From assembly GCF_002111585.1 (NCBI RefSeq), contig NZ_LUTP01000017.1:1-64000 (forward strand): a DNA stretch of 64,000 bases, in the 5' to 3' direction. Position numbers and translations under genes: made by a program. Source of the DNA: Lonsdalea iberica (GTDB lineage: Bacteria > Pseudomonadota > Gammaproteobacteria > Enterobacterales > Enterobacteriaceae). Shown in pieces: positions 49,055 to 57,449 of the stretch. Numbering within the stretch: position 1 is the first letter of the stretch; every line of letters starts with the position of its first letter. The notes below the pieces were generated by a model that made no database searches, was not told the origin of the DNA, and was given only the letters and a program-made list of their open reading frames with translations.

Positions 49055-49395
49055 GGTGAAACTCCTCTTGTTTACGCATAACCCACCTTCGCCCCATACG
49101 GACGAAGACGTTTTCCAATGTTCCCAGCACAGTCGACTTGGCTAATTTGCTATGTGGGATGCGTTTGTTCACAGACTGAAAGACGTGAAGTAAAGCAACC
49201 CTTTCCCCTCTCGTCACAGGCGTATGCGGCCAAATCCTCCGTAAGGGATTGGTAGCGTTGATTTTTGATGAATTGATAAAAATTGTCATATTGGCTCCAT
49301 ATTGGTATCAGACAAGTAAAACTTACAACATTCTCGCCCAATTACAAGTTTAAATTTAAATGAAAATTTCAATATTTGCTTGTAGCATAGGTAAA
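49055..49395. other. Divergent control region between GH32 gene and S24 repressor gene
   Basis: About 340 bases, AT-rich at the right end. Near-repeated short elements ACTTACAA (49321), ATTACAAG (49341-49348) and CTTGTAG (49379-49385) lie just before the repressor gene and could be operator half-sites. The overlapping minus-strand frames (49038-49289, 49150-49341) resemble nothing I know. Confidence 0.45.
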
Positions 49396-50121
49396 ATGAA
49401 CGAAAAAAAGCGTCTCACCACAGCATCGCGCATCGCACAACTCCTCACCGAGAAAGGCTGGAACCAGTCTATTCTGGCCCGCAAACTGAAGATTTCCCCT
49501 CAGGCTGTACAAGGCTGGGTATCCGGTAAAACGGCACCGCGCGGCGCTCATCTGGAAAAGCTGTCCCAAGTCAGCGGCTATCCTGAGCATTGGTTTTTCA
49601 TGTCCCGGGAAGACGACGAGCGCACCGTGATATGTCCGAATACATCTCCAGCAGCCCCCTTACCCGTTAAGCGTACGGACTGCCAACGTTATCGCGTCGA
49701 TATGCTCGCTATACAGGTCAGCGCCGGGCATGGCGTCGTGTCGTCATCAGAGTTTGTTGAAACCATCAAAGCCATTGAGTACACCCATGAGCAGGCACGG
49801 ATGCTGTTTGGCAGCAAGCCCGCCAGCGCCATCAAAATGGTGACGGTCAAAGGCGATAGCATGGCGTCTACCATCGAACCGGGGGATATGATCTTTGTTG
49901 ATGTGTCCGTCAACACCTTCGACGGCGATGGGATCTATGTGTTTGTCTTCGGCAATATGCTGTATGTCAAGCGGCTGCAAATGCTGAAACATCGACTGTT
50001 GGTCCTGTCCGACAACCCCAAATATCAGTCCTGGCATATCGAAGATGGGGAGCAAGATGAATTTCACGTCATCGCGAAAGTGCTGCTTAGTCAGTCCGTC
50101 AACTTCAAGCGGTTCGGGTAA
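49396..50121 (+). CDS. Phage-type repressor with XRE helix-turn-helix and S24 self-cleavage domain
   Basis: About 241 residues from ATG 49396. N-terminal XRE helix-turn-helix (IAQLLTEKGWNQSILARKLK, then ISPQAVQGWVSGK), a linker, and a LexA/CI-type S24 domain with S155 in VKGDSMAST and K192 in LYVKRL forming the catalytic dyad. An Ala-Gly pair at 110-111 is the likely cleavage site. Such proteins are cleaved when RecA filaments form and release SOS-linked genes. No prophage or bacteriocin gene lies on either side, so it is an orphan regulator; the divergent GH32 gene is the only close candidate target. Confidence 0.88.
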   Translation: MNEKKRLTTASRIAQLLTEKGWNQSILARKLKISPQAVQGWVSGKTAPRGAHLEKLSQVSGYPEHWFFMSREDDERTVICPNTSPAAPLPVKRTDCQRYRVDMLAIQVSAGHGVVSSSEFVETIKAIEYTHEQARMLFGSKPASAIKMVTVKGDSMASTIEPGDMIFVDVSVNTFDGDGIYVFVFGNMLYVKRLQMLKHRLLVLSDNPKYQSWHIEDGEQDEFHVIAKVLLSQSVNFKRFG

Positions 50122-50333
50122 GCGACAGCATGCTGGTCGCAGGCTGCCCAAGGCAAGAGGCGCCACGACCGCTCGACACGGCGTAAAACCAAGGCATTTT
50201 ATCCTCGCCAGGGGATATTCACCGCCCTCCTCGTCCGAGAAACTATTCAGCTGACGCAATGCCGGGATTGCAGCGCATTCCGGTGCCACGCCGTTTCGTC
50301 AATAATCGGGTATCGACAGACGGAAAACTTGTT

Positions 50334-50396
50334 GCTGTGAGTGCTGTGAGTGCTGTGAGTGCTGTGAGTGCTGTGAGTGCTGTGAGTGCTGTGAGT
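50334..50396. repeat. 9-bp tandem repeat GCTGTGAGT x 7
   Basis: Seven perfect copies of the nonamer GCTGTGAGT. The unit is a multiple of three, so any frame through it stays open (Ser-Ala-Val on the plus strand, Thr-Ala-Leu on the minus), which explains the spurious short frames here. There are no spacers, so this is not CRISPR. Confidence 0.95.
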
Positions 50397-50492
50397 GTGA
50401 TGATGCGCCAGCTCAGGCTAAACAGCACTGCGCAATCCTATGATAGAGAACGAAAAACAACGCCAAGGGGAGAATCACGCGTAGAATAACGC

Positions 50493-50526
50493 AAAAAGAA
50501 AAGGGGCTGCTATTGAGCAACCCCTT
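50493..50526 (-). terminator. Intrinsic terminator of serT
   Basis: AAGGGGCTGCT at 50501-50511 pairs, with one mismatch, with 50516-50526; on the minus strand the hairpin is followed by TTCTTTTT. It starts 9 bases after the tRNA end. Confidence 0.88.
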
Positions 50527-50534
50527 GAAATGGA

Positions 50535-50622
50535 TGGCGGAGGAGTAGAGATTCGAACTCTAGAACGGTTTCCCGTCGCCGGTTTTCAAGACCGGTGCCT
50601 TCAACCACTCGGCCACTCCTCC
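50535..50622 (-). tRNA. serT: tRNA-Ser (anticodon TGA)
   Basis: An 88-base class II tRNA with long variable arm (CGACGGGAAACCGTTC) and encoded CCA. Acceptor GGAGGAG pairs with CTCCTCC, the anticodon loop is CTTGAAA with TGA (reads UCA), and the T-arm contains AGAGTTCGAATCTCT. It corresponds to enterobacterial serT, which is also next to yccA in E. coli. Confidence 0.97.
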
Positions 50623-50634
50623 GCAACGAGGCGA

Positions 50635-50663
50635 ACTATAAACAGAGCGCCTGATGTTGTAAA
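50635..50663 (-). promoter_or_regulatory. Promoter of serT
   Basis: On the minus strand TTTACA (50663-50658) and TATAGT (50640-50635) are separated by 17 bases, followed by a GC-rich discriminator and the tRNA 12 bases on. Confidence 0.75.
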
Positions 50664-50856
50664 GCGACAACCGGTTCGATTGCCTTAAAAATAGGCTAAT
50701 GGCGATTGGATGGGTGGAAATTCATCATTTCGCTCACACTTTCTTCTGCACACGCCGGTGAATGCAAGTAAAGAAGGGTAAAACACCTTTAATCACACAG
50801 CGTGACTACCTAATCTAAGCGTGAAATAAAGACCCCTTATAGAGAGAGTCGCCACT

Positions 50857-51516
50857 ATGGATCGCTTTGTTACCTCAACATCACGTGAACAATCGCTGCT
50901 CAGCACCCACAAAGTGCTGCGCAATACCTACTTCCTTCTGTCGCTGACGCTGGGATTTTCCGCCGTCACCGCAACGCTCAGCACTGTCTTCAACCTCCCT
51001 GCCCCAGGCCTCTTGCTGATGCTGGCGGGATTCTATGGTCTGATGTTCCTGACCTATAAGCTGGCGAACAGCCCGGCGGGGATATTGGCTGTTTTCGCGC
51101 TGACCGGCTTTATGGGATATACCCTGGGACCGATTCTGAGCACGCTCATCGCGTCCGGCGCGGGCGACATCATCATGCTTGCCCTTGGCGGCACCGCGTT
51201 GGTGTTCTTCTGCTGTTCCGCCTACGTGTTGACCACGCGTAAAGATATGTCGTTCCTGTCCGGAATGATGATCACCGGTTTTGTCGTGCTTCTGGTCGCT
51301 ACCATCGCCAACCTGTTCCTGCACATTCCGGCATTGCAGATGGCGATTAGCGTCATGTTTATTCTGTTCTCCGCCGGCGCCATTTTGTGGGAAACCAGCA
51401 ACATTATTCACGGCGGCGAAACCAACTACATCCGGGCCACGGTCAGCCTGTACGTTTCCATCTACAACGTGTTCGTCAGCCTGCTGAGCTTGCTGGGGAT
51501 GAGCCGCAGTAACTAA
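50857..51516 (+). CDS. yccA: YccA, FtsH-modulating Bax inhibitor-1 family membrane protein
   Basis: 219 residues, identical in length to E. coli YccA. A cytoplasmic N-terminus ([20 protein letters not shown]) precedes seven membrane segments of the BI-1/TMBIM fold and the C-terminal [23 protein letters not shown] signature with the conserved acidic residues. YccA binds and restrains the membrane protease FtsH and is itself an FtsH substrate. Divergent from serT, with its own terminator. Confidence 0.96.
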   Translation: MDRFVTSTSREQSLLSTHKVLRNTYFLLSLTLGFSAVTATLSTVFNLPAPGLLLMLAGFYGLMFLTYKLANSPAGILAVFALTGFMGYTLGPILSTLIASGAGDIIMLALGGTALVFFCCSAYVLTTRKDMSFLSGMMITGFVVLLVATIANLFLHIPALQMAISVMFILFSAGAILWETSNIIHGGETNYIRATVSLYVSIYNVFVSLLSLLGMSRSN

Positions 51517-51542
51517 ATTTAGTCCCTTCCCCCCTCGTCAGA

Positions 51543-51564
51543 GCCCCACCCCGGTGGGGCTTTT
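51543..51564 (+). terminator. Intrinsic terminator of yccA
   Basis: GCCCCAC at 51543-51549 pairs with GTGGGGC at 51554-51560, CCCG loop, TTTT tail. Confidence 0.88.
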
Positions 51565-51634
51565 GTTTTCGCGCCGCCTTCCCTCAGCCAAAATTTGGTA
51601 AACTAGGCGTGTTTTGACGTCATTTCGAGGTGTT

Positions 51635-51964
51635 ATGTTTACGTTTGAAGGCCGCGTCATCGAGACCGACGCGCAGGGATACTTGAAAAATAGCCAGGAC
51701 TGGCAGGAAGGGATGGCGCCCCTGCTGGCGGAAGAAGAGGGGATCGCGTTGTCGGAAGCGCATTGGGAAGTGCTGCGCTTTGTGCGGGCGTTTTATCTGG
51801 AGTTCAACACTTCGCCCGCGATCCGGATGTTGGTCAAAGCGATGGCGCAGAAATATGGCGAGGAAAAAGGGAATAGCCGCTATCTTTATCGCTTATTCCC
51901 CAAAGGTCCCGCCAAGCAGGCCACCAAAATCGCAGGATTGCCGAAACCGGTGAAATGCATCTAA
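51635..51964 (+). CDS. tusE: Sulfurtransferase TusE
   Basis: A 109-residue DsrC/TusE protein. The penultimate Cys108 (KPVKCI) is the sulphur carrier that takes persulphide from TusD and hands it to MnmA for 2-thiouridine synthesis in tRNA. GAGGTG precedes ATG 51635. It is convergent with acyP, with only two bases between the stop codons, so the transcripts must overlap. Confidence 0.96.
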   Translation: MFTFEGRVIETDAQGYLKNSQDWQEGMAPLLAEEEGIALSEAHWEVLRFVRAFYLEFNTSPAIRMLVKAMAQKYGEEKGNSRYLYRLFPKGPAKQATKIAGLPKPVKCI

Positions 51965-51966
51965 AT

Positions 51967-52245
51967 TCAATAAAGAATATCGAACGCACGGTAATCGGTA
52001 TTGCCGTGCGGCTCAGTCGACACCCGGTCGACGCGGGCATGTTTTGGTCCACCTTTTTTCACCCACTCCACTAGTTCCTCCACCGTGTCTGCTTCGCCGC
52101 AGGCAACTAGCTCGACGCTACCGTCATCACAGTTTTTGACGTACCCGGTCAACCCCAATATTTGCGCCCGAGTCTGCGTATGAAAACGAAACCCTACCCT
52201 CTGAACCAGACCGTTAACATAGACTTTCACCGCCATCTGAGACAT
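51967..52245 (-). CDS. acyP: Acylphosphatase
   Basis: A 92-residue acylphosphatase, the size of E. coli YccX. The catalytic Arg20 lies in GLVQRVGFRFHTQ and Asn38 in GYVKNCDDGSVE. It hydrolyses carboxyl-phosphate bonds such as acetyl phosphate. The family loop usually reads VQGV; here it is VQRV, a mild deviation seen in enterobacterial members. GAGGAG precedes the ATG. Confidence 0.95.
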   Translation of the reverse strand: MSQMAVKVYVNGLVQRVGFRFHTQTRAQILGLTGYVKNCDDGSVELVACGEADTVEELVEWVKKGGPKHARVDRVSTEPHGNTDYRAFDILY

Positions 52246-52342
52246 CTGTTCTCCTCAATTTTGTCTTAAAGCTACGCCTTATGCCTTGGCGCCACACGGC
52301 TTAGCCGTGCCAAATACCCCTGAAAAACGCCTGTTATCTACG

Positions 52343-52371
52343 CTTGAAATTGCCGTTAGCGTACCCCATTT
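52343..52371 (+). promoter_or_regulatory. Sigma-32 (heat shock) promoter of hspQ
   Basis: CTTGAAA at 52343-52349 and CCCCATTT at 52364-52371 with a 14-base spacer match the RpoH consensus (CTTGAAA, 11-16, CCCCATNT) at every position. It ends 33 bases before the hspQ ATG. Confidence 0.92.
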
Positions 52372-52404
52372 ATAGTAAGTCAGATTCGTCTCTCGGGAGG
52401 TTAT

Positions 52405-52716
52405 ATGATTATCTGTAAATTTGGCATCGGACAGCAGATTCGTCATAAGCTGCTGGGATTTCCCGGAGTAGTGGTCGACATCGACCCTGAGTATTCGTTG
52501 GAAAAACCCGCGTGGGAAGAGCTCGCCGCTGCCGAGACGCAGCGCACGGCGCCGTGGTACCACGTGGTTATGGAGGATGAGGCCGGTCAGCCGGTCCATA
52601 CCTATCTGGCGGAAGCGCAGTTGCAGCAGGATGAGCATGCCGAAACAGAATCGGACTCACCGCTGGATGAGCTCGCGGCACAAATTAAAAGCCGCGCTCC
52701 TAAGCTGCTCCACTAA
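52405..52716 (+). CDS. hspQ: Heat shock protein HspQ
   Basis: A 103-residue HspQ/YccV protein: [20 protein letters not shown], then [21 protein letters not shown]. coli HspQ is a sigma-32 protein that promotes degradation of mutant DnaA and acts as a Lon specificity-enhancing factor. GGAGG stands before the ATG, and a perfect heat-shock promoter lies upstream. It is divergent from acyP with only 159 bases between, whereas E. coli has rlmI in this interval. Confidence 0.96.
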   Translation: MIICKFGIGQQIRHKLLGFPGVVVDIDPEYSLEKPAWEELAAAETQRTAPWYHVVMEDEAGQPVHTYLAEAQLQQDEHAETESDSPLDELAAQIKSRAPKLLH

Positions 52717-52771
52717 CTTCATCGCAGACTGCCAGCCTTATCACTTTCCATCAGTCATAAGGCCCGGCAGG

Positions 52772-53191
52772 TTATCTCTCCAGTCCCAACCGCGGGATTT
52801 CGATTTTTGGACAGCGGTCCATGATGACCTTCAAACCAGCGTTGCTGGCCAGCACGGCGGCCTCTTCGTTTATTACGCCTAACTGCAGCCACAACACCTT
52901 TGCGCCAATGGCGATGGCGTCTTGTGCCACGCTGAACGCCGCTTCAGGCTGGCGGAAGACATCCACCATATCCACCGGCCGGGGAATATCGCTCAGCGAG
53001 GCATAGGCCGTTTGCCCCAACAGCGTCTGTCCGGCAAGTTTGGGACTCACCGGGATCACGTCATACCCCTGACCCAGCAGATAAGCCATGACGCCATAGC
53101 TGGGTCGCGTACTTTTCTCGCTGGCGCCGACCAGTGCGATGGTCTTGACGGAGCCGAGCGCCGATTGAATCTCTATGTCGTTCAACATCAT
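52772..53191 (-). CDS. yccU: CoA-binding protein YccU
   Basis: About 139 residues from ATG 53191 (GAGGAG six bases before). A Rossmann-type CoA_binding domain: KTIALVGASEKSTRPSYGVM, then VIPVSPKLAGQTLLGQ and MDRCPKIEIPRLGL at the end. It resembles E. coli YccU and the CoA-binding half of succinyl-CoA synthetase. Binding of CoA or a related nucleotide is inferred; no enzymatic role is established. Convergent with hspQ. Confidence 0.93.
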   Translation of the reverse strand: MMLNDIEIQSALGSVKTIALVGASEKSTRPSYGVMAYLLGQGYDVIPVSPKLAGQTLLGQTAYASLSDIPRPVDMVDVFRQPEAAFSVAQDAIAIGAKVLWLQLGVINEEAAVLASNAGLKVIMDRCPKIEIPRLGLER

Positions 53192-53404
53192 GCTACTCCT
53201 CATCGATACGAGACGATGGTTTTAGTGTATCGCATCTCCCGGACAGGCTGGCCCCCATGACATATCATTTTCCGCTGGGCCAACAAAACGCTATTCTTCG
53301 CCGTCTTTTAACGAAACATAAACTATCTGGGGTTTCTCGGTGGAAACTTTGACACATGCATCACCTTATTAAACAATATTGCGGTCGCCGAATATTCTGG
53401 GGAA

Positions 53405-54079
53405 ATGATGAAATTCAAGTTTGCCTTTATCTGCCTGTCACTGGCCACATGCGCAACGTCTGCGATGGCCACGACGCTGAAACTCGGCCCCGACATCGAG
53501 CTGATCGTCGTCGATGGCAGAAAAGTACCCGCCCCGCTGCTCAAAGGCGCGGGCAGTCTGGAATTGAATGGCGGCGACCACCAACTCCTGTTCCGGGTGA
53601 ACAAAACGACAGACGTTCGTAAAGGCATGAAAGAGGTTTTCCACAGCAATGGGCTGATCGCCACCTTCAATACCCATAACCAAAGCGCGATAACCATCCA
53701 CCTGCCGGATCTTTCTACGCCGAAGTTACGCAAACAGTTTAAGCAAAAAGCGCACTATCAGCTGATGGGCGATCACAACCAGCCCATCAGCGCGACAACC
53801 GACAGGATCACGCTAACCGAGGCCGATCTGAACGGCGACATCGAGAAAAAAATGATTGCCTACAACAGCGCAGCGCTCCCGGCCTCCGTCCCTGCGCTCA
53901 CCGCCCTGCCGCCGTCGCAGCCCGTGACGCCGCCTGCGAACGATGCCAATGCCGAGCCGCTGACGCCCGCTGCGGATAAAACCGATCCGTTTATCCTGAT
54001 GCAGTACTGGTTTCAAAAAGCCGACCAGAAAACCCGACAACGTTTTCTTCAATGGGCAGCGGGCAACGACGGTCAATAG
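53405..54079 (+). CDS. yccT: Periplasmic DUF2057 protein YccT (CsgI-like)
   Basis: A 224-residue secreted protein: signal peptide MMKFKFAFICLSLATCATSAMA, a beta-rich DUF2057 domain (GPDIELIVVDGRKVP, GSLELNGGDHQLLFR), a proline/alanine-rich linker at about residues 155-190, and a C-terminal helix (DPFILMQYWFQKADQKTRQR). E. coli YccT/CsgI inhibits curli formation. ATG 53405 and 53408 are both possible. The Pro/Ala-rich linker is a notable insertion of variable composition. Confidence 0.9.
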   Translation: MMKFKFAFICLSLATCATSAMATTLKLGPDIELIVVDGRKVPAPLLKGAGSLELNGGDHQLLFRVNKTTDVRKGMKEVFHSNGLIATFNTHNQSAITIHLPDLSTPKLRKQFKQKAHYQLMGDHNQPISATTDRITLTEADLNGDIEKKMIAYNSAALPASVPALTALPPSQPVTPPANDANAEPLTPAADKTDPFILMQYWFQKADQKTRQRFLQWAAGNDGQ

Positions 54080-54202
54080 TCGGAACTCACCCCGGACGTT
54101 GAGGAACGACGCCCAGAAATCCGTTCAGGCATCACCCTTTTTACATTCAATTGAAAATCTGTTTTTGTTACCTGACAGACACACAGTACTAAGGAAGTCA
54201 TG

Positions 54203-54667
54203 ATGGAGCTTAAGCTCACTACCCGTAAAATCGAAGCGCGCAAGCACATCGCACTGGTCGCCCACGATCACTGCAAAGAATCGCTGCTGGAATGGATCAC
54301 CGCCAATAAGCCGAAGTTCGTCGGACACCATCTCTATGCAACGGGAACGACCGGAAACCTGATTGAGCTCCACACCGGCCTGCCGGTCAAAAGCATGATG
54401 AGTGGACCGATGGGTGGCGATCAGCAGGTCGGCGCGCTGATCGCGGAAAGTAAAATCGACATGATGATATTTTTTTGGGATCCGCTGAATGCCGTACCGC
54501 ACGACCCAGATGTGAAGGCGCTGCTGCGTCTGGCCACCGTCTGGAATATCCCCGTGGCCACCAACCGTTCCACGGCGGATTTTCTGGTGAACTCAAATCT
54601 GTTCACTCAGCCCGTCGATATTGCCATTCCCGACTACCAGCGCTACCTGCAGGCCCGCCTGAGATAA
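54203..54667 (+). CDS. mgsA: Methylglyoxal synthase
   Basis: A 154-residue cytoplasmic enzyme converting dihydroxyacetone phosphate to methylglyoxal and phosphate. Conserved stretches: [17 protein letters not shown] with the catalytic Asp, [25 protein letters not shown] with the phosphate site, [25 protein letters not shown] precedes; a second ATG three bases upstream (54200) is possible. Convergent with helD. Confidence 0.97.
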   Translation: MELKLTTRKIEARKHIALVAHDHCKESLLEWITANKPKFVGHHLYATGTTGNLIELHTGLPVKSMMSGPMGGDQQVGALIAESKIDMMIFFWDPLNAVPHDPDVKALLRLATVWNIPVATNRSTADFLVNSNLFTQPVDIAIPDYQRYLQARLR

Positions 54668-54763
54668 GCGTTAGAACGAAGGAAGGCGGCCGCTGCTGAC
54701 CTTCCTTCTCAGACGCGATTCAACCACTCATCGAACGCGACTTCTCTTGCAATCCACAGGATT

Positions 54764-56821
54764 TTAACTCGGCTTGCGCTGCTTAGGCACGCCCAGACGA
54801 TGTAGCTGTTCGACGAAGACCGACGGTTCATCTTTACGGAACAGCAGCCAGACCTGATGTTTAGCCCTCGTCAACGCCACGTAAAGCAGTCGACGCTCCT
54901 CGGCGTCAGGAAAATCTTCAGGTTTCGGCAACAGCACGTCTTCCAGCATCGACTCTCGTCCCGGCGCGGGGAAACCGTCCTTGCCATCTTGCAACCCGGC
55001 GATGATCACAAAGTCGGCCTGCTGCCCTTTACTGGCGTGAATGGTCATAAAATCGATATTCAGCTTGGGCCAGCGGGTAGGAGCTTTTTGCAGCGCTTCG
55101 GGTCTCAAGTGGTGATAACGCGCAAGCACTAAAATGCGCTCTTCGGGCTTCACATAACCACTCATTTTATCCAGCAGCCCTTCCAACTGCTCGTCAGGCA
55201 GCAGTACCACCGACTTCTTGCTCCCATCGCGCAGACTGTTAAGCGCCTTTTTTAACTGGCTGGGATTCTGCTGAACGAATTGACTGGCGATTTCGCCAAT
55301 ACGCCGGTTGAAACGGTAGGTCGTATCCAAGACGCACTGCGCCCCAACGCCGAAATGGCGCTCAAACGCGGTCGTCAGCGCCAGTTCGGCGCCGCTGAAA
55401 CGATAGATGGCCTGCCAGTCGTCCCCTACCGCGAATAGACTGGTTTCACGGTTTTGCCGTCGCAGCGCAGACAACAGCATCGCTCGCTGGGGCGAGATAT
55501 CCTGAAACTCATCGACCAGAATGTGTTTCCAGGGACTGATAAAACGCCCTTTATCCAGCAGGTTCACGGCCTGATGGATCAACCCCGGGAAGTCGACCGC
55601 CCCTTCCTCTTTCAACGCTTTTTTCCAGGCTTTCAACAGCGGAGCCATTAGCCTGATACGCTGTTGGAATACCGCTCGCCGATCCTCATCCGCCAGTTCC
55701 ACCATTTCGCTCTGCGTACCGCCATGAGACCGCATCAGCCCAAGCCAACGTTCAAGGCGACCCGACAGGCGGGAGGACAGCTTTTTATCTCGCCAGAAGT
55801 CGCCTTCGGGCACGTCCCACGCCAGTTCATCGGTCAACCACTGCCGCCATCCTTTAGCCTGTGCTTTCTTATCGTTGCACTGCTGCTGCCACTCTTTGAT
55901 CAGGAAGTGGCGGCGATGCTCGGCGTCGGTCTCCAATTTACTGATGGTGGGAACGCTGCGGCTGCAGCTTTGAATAATGTGCAGCGCCAGCGCATGGAAG
56001 GTTTTGGCTTTGATATCGCCCGTGCTGAGGCTCGTCTGAATGCGCTCGTTCATCTCCTCTGCCGCCTGCCGACCGAAGGCCAGCAGCAGAATCTGATCCG
56101 GCGTCGCCTCGCCGCGATAGAGCAACCATGCGGCCCGCGCCACCAGCACCGACGTTTTGCCGCTGCCCGCGCCAGCGAGGACCAATACGGCGTCTTCGCC
56201 ATTGATTACGGCCTGACATTGGGAGGGATTCAGCGGAGAACTTTCCACGTTGGCGAAAAAAGGCTGCTGCGCCTCCAATGTCTGCGTCGTCCAGTGCTGG
56301 TTCGCCTTTTCACGCTGCGGTTCTCCCGCCTCCAACCACTGCTGGCAACGTAAATAGTGATCTCGGCAGCTGTCGAATTCACAAAGCCTCTCCAGCGGCA
56401 ACGGTAACGCGGAAAAGGCATCGCGGATATCTTGCTGCAACTGCGCCAGCTCTTTACGCCCGAACCAGCGGTCGCGTGTTTCCAGACGGTGGATGGCGTC
56501 AATTTGGCGTTTAAGCACCTCGGCGCTGACCTGGCTCATTTCTTCGCTCCATCCCTGCCAGGCTTTCATGACATAGTGAAAGAACTGCTGCGTTTCCTGC
56601 CATTCGGTGCCGTGGAGGCGTACCACTTTTTGTGCCGGCAATTCGAACTCCAGCTCGCCCCAAATCAGCCCTTTTTTACAGCGGATCGCCATCAGTTGAT
56701 TGAACGGGATAAGGTATTCATGTTTGTCGCCGCTGACTTTGACGCCGGCATTCAGCAATCTCACCCGGTTGTAAGGGTGCTGCGCCAAATGCTTGCCCAT
56801 CGAGGTTGATTTAAGTTCCAT
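54764..56821 (-). CDS. helD: DNA helicase IV
   Basis: A 685-residue UvrD-family 3'-5' helicase. N-terminal HelD-specific domain (residues 1-110, MELKSTSMGKHLAQHPYNRV), then Walker A VLAGAGSGKTS, motif Ia FGRQAAEEM, Walker B ILVDEFQDIS, QAIYRFSGA, TYRFNRRIG and the late motifs DFMTIHASKGQQAD and LLYVALTRAKHQ. ATG 56821 with GGAG upstream gives the E. coli-like start; the frame extends 26 codons further without similarity. Acts in recombination-linked repair. Ends convergently with mgsA. Confidence 0.96.
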   Translation of the reverse strand: MELKSTSMGKHLAQHPYNRVRLLNAGVKVSGDKHEYLIPFNQLMAIRCKKGLIWGELEFELPAQKVVRLHGTEWQETQQFFHYVMKAWQGWSEEMSQVSAEVLKRQIDAIHRLETRDRWFGRKELAQLQQDIRDAFSALPLPLERLCEFDSCRDHYLRCQQWLEAGEPQREKANQHWTTQTLEAQQPFFANVESSPLNPSQCQAVINGEDAVLVLAGAGSGKTSVLVARAAWLLYRGEATPDQILLLAFGRQAAEEMNERIQTSLSTGDIKAKTFHALALHIIQSCSRSVPTISKLETDAEHRRHFLIKEWQQQCNDKKAQAKGWRQWLTDELAWDVPEGDFWRDKKLSSRLSGRLERWLGLMRSHGGTQSEMVELADEDRRAVFQQRIRLMAPLLKAWKKALKEEGAVDFPGLIHQAVNLLDKGRFISPWKHILVDEFQDISPQRAMLLSALRRQNRETSLFAVGDDWQAIYRFSGAELALTTAFERHFGVGAQCVLDTTYRFNRRIGEIASQFVQQNPSQLKKALNSLRDGSKKSVVLLPDEQLEGLLDKMSGYVKPEERILVLARYHHLRPEALQKAPTRWPKLNIDFMTIHASKGQQADFVIIAGLQDGKDGFPAPGRESMLEDVLLPKPEDFPDAEERRLLYVALTRAKHQVWLLFRKDEPSVFVEQLHRLGVPKQRKPS

Positions 56822-56987
56822 TATCTCCGCGCCGTACCTTGTGAGATCTTGTTGTTTAGCCGCTAGTTTAACCGCTATTTCACCGCACGCTCTAGCCATA
56901 AAAACGCGTTAGGATATCGTTGCCAATAATGTGATAATTCTTTCTCCATCATAGCCTTTGATTCAAAACACAGGTCCTGGAGTAACT

Positions 56988-57434
56988 ATGCGCACCGTGC
57001 TCAATATTCTGAATTTTGTCCTGGGCGGTTTTTTCACCACGCTAGCCTGGCTCGCGGCAACCTGCATTAGCATCGTCTTGATTTTCACACTCCCTCTGAC
57101 TCGCTCCTGTTGGGAAATCACCAAACTGTCGCTGCTGCCCTACGGTAACGAAGCCGTACACGTCGACGAGTTGCGTCCCTCAGAAAAAAACCCTTTACTT
57201 AATGCGGGTGGCACGCTGTTGAATGTCTTTTGGGTGATCTTTTTCGGTTGGTGGCTTTGCCTTTCACACATCGCCTGCGGGATTGCACAGTGCCTGACCG
57301 TCATCGGTATTCCGGTCGGCATCGCCAACTTCAAAATTGCCGCCATCGCACTCTGGCCAGTCGGCCGCCGCGTGGTCTCCGTGGAAGAAGCCCGAGCGGC
57401 GCGGGAAGCGAATGCCCGACGCCGTTTCCAATAA
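56988..57434 (+). CDS. yccF: Inner-membrane YccF family protein
   Basis: A 148-residue membrane protein with two YccF repeats: LNFVLGGFFTTLAWLAATC...LPLTRSCWEI and LNVFWVIFFGWWLCLSH...VIGIPVGIANFKI, which gives four membrane segments. Function unknown; E. coli YccF has the same size. Ribosome site GGAG before ATG 56988. yccS follows after 15 bases, so the two form an operon and may act together. Confidence 0.94.
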   Translation: MRTVLNILNFVLGGFFTTLAWLAATCISIVLIFTLPLTRSCWEITKLSLLPYGNEAVHVDELRPSEKNPLLNAGGTLLNVFWVIFFGWWLCLSHIACGIAQCLTVIGIPVGIANFKIAAIALWPVGRRVVSVEEARAAREANARRRFQ

Positions 57435-57449
57435 TCAGGCGGAAGTATT

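Larger units (their letters stand above)
50122..50534. other. Intergenic region with 9-bp tandem repeat, between repressor gene and serT
   Basis: No gene. Contains the 9-bp x 7 repeat and the serT terminator, listed separately. Confidence 0.6.

Noticed and set aside
49038-49341. Two overlapping minus-strand frames upstream of the GH32 gene
   Set aside because: They overlap each other in different frames and the GH32 start, and resemble no known family.
50243-50489. Short frames on both strands through the 9-bp repeat
   Set aside because: The repeat unit is divisible by three and stop-free in these frames, so openness is trivial; flanks show no protein-like sequence.
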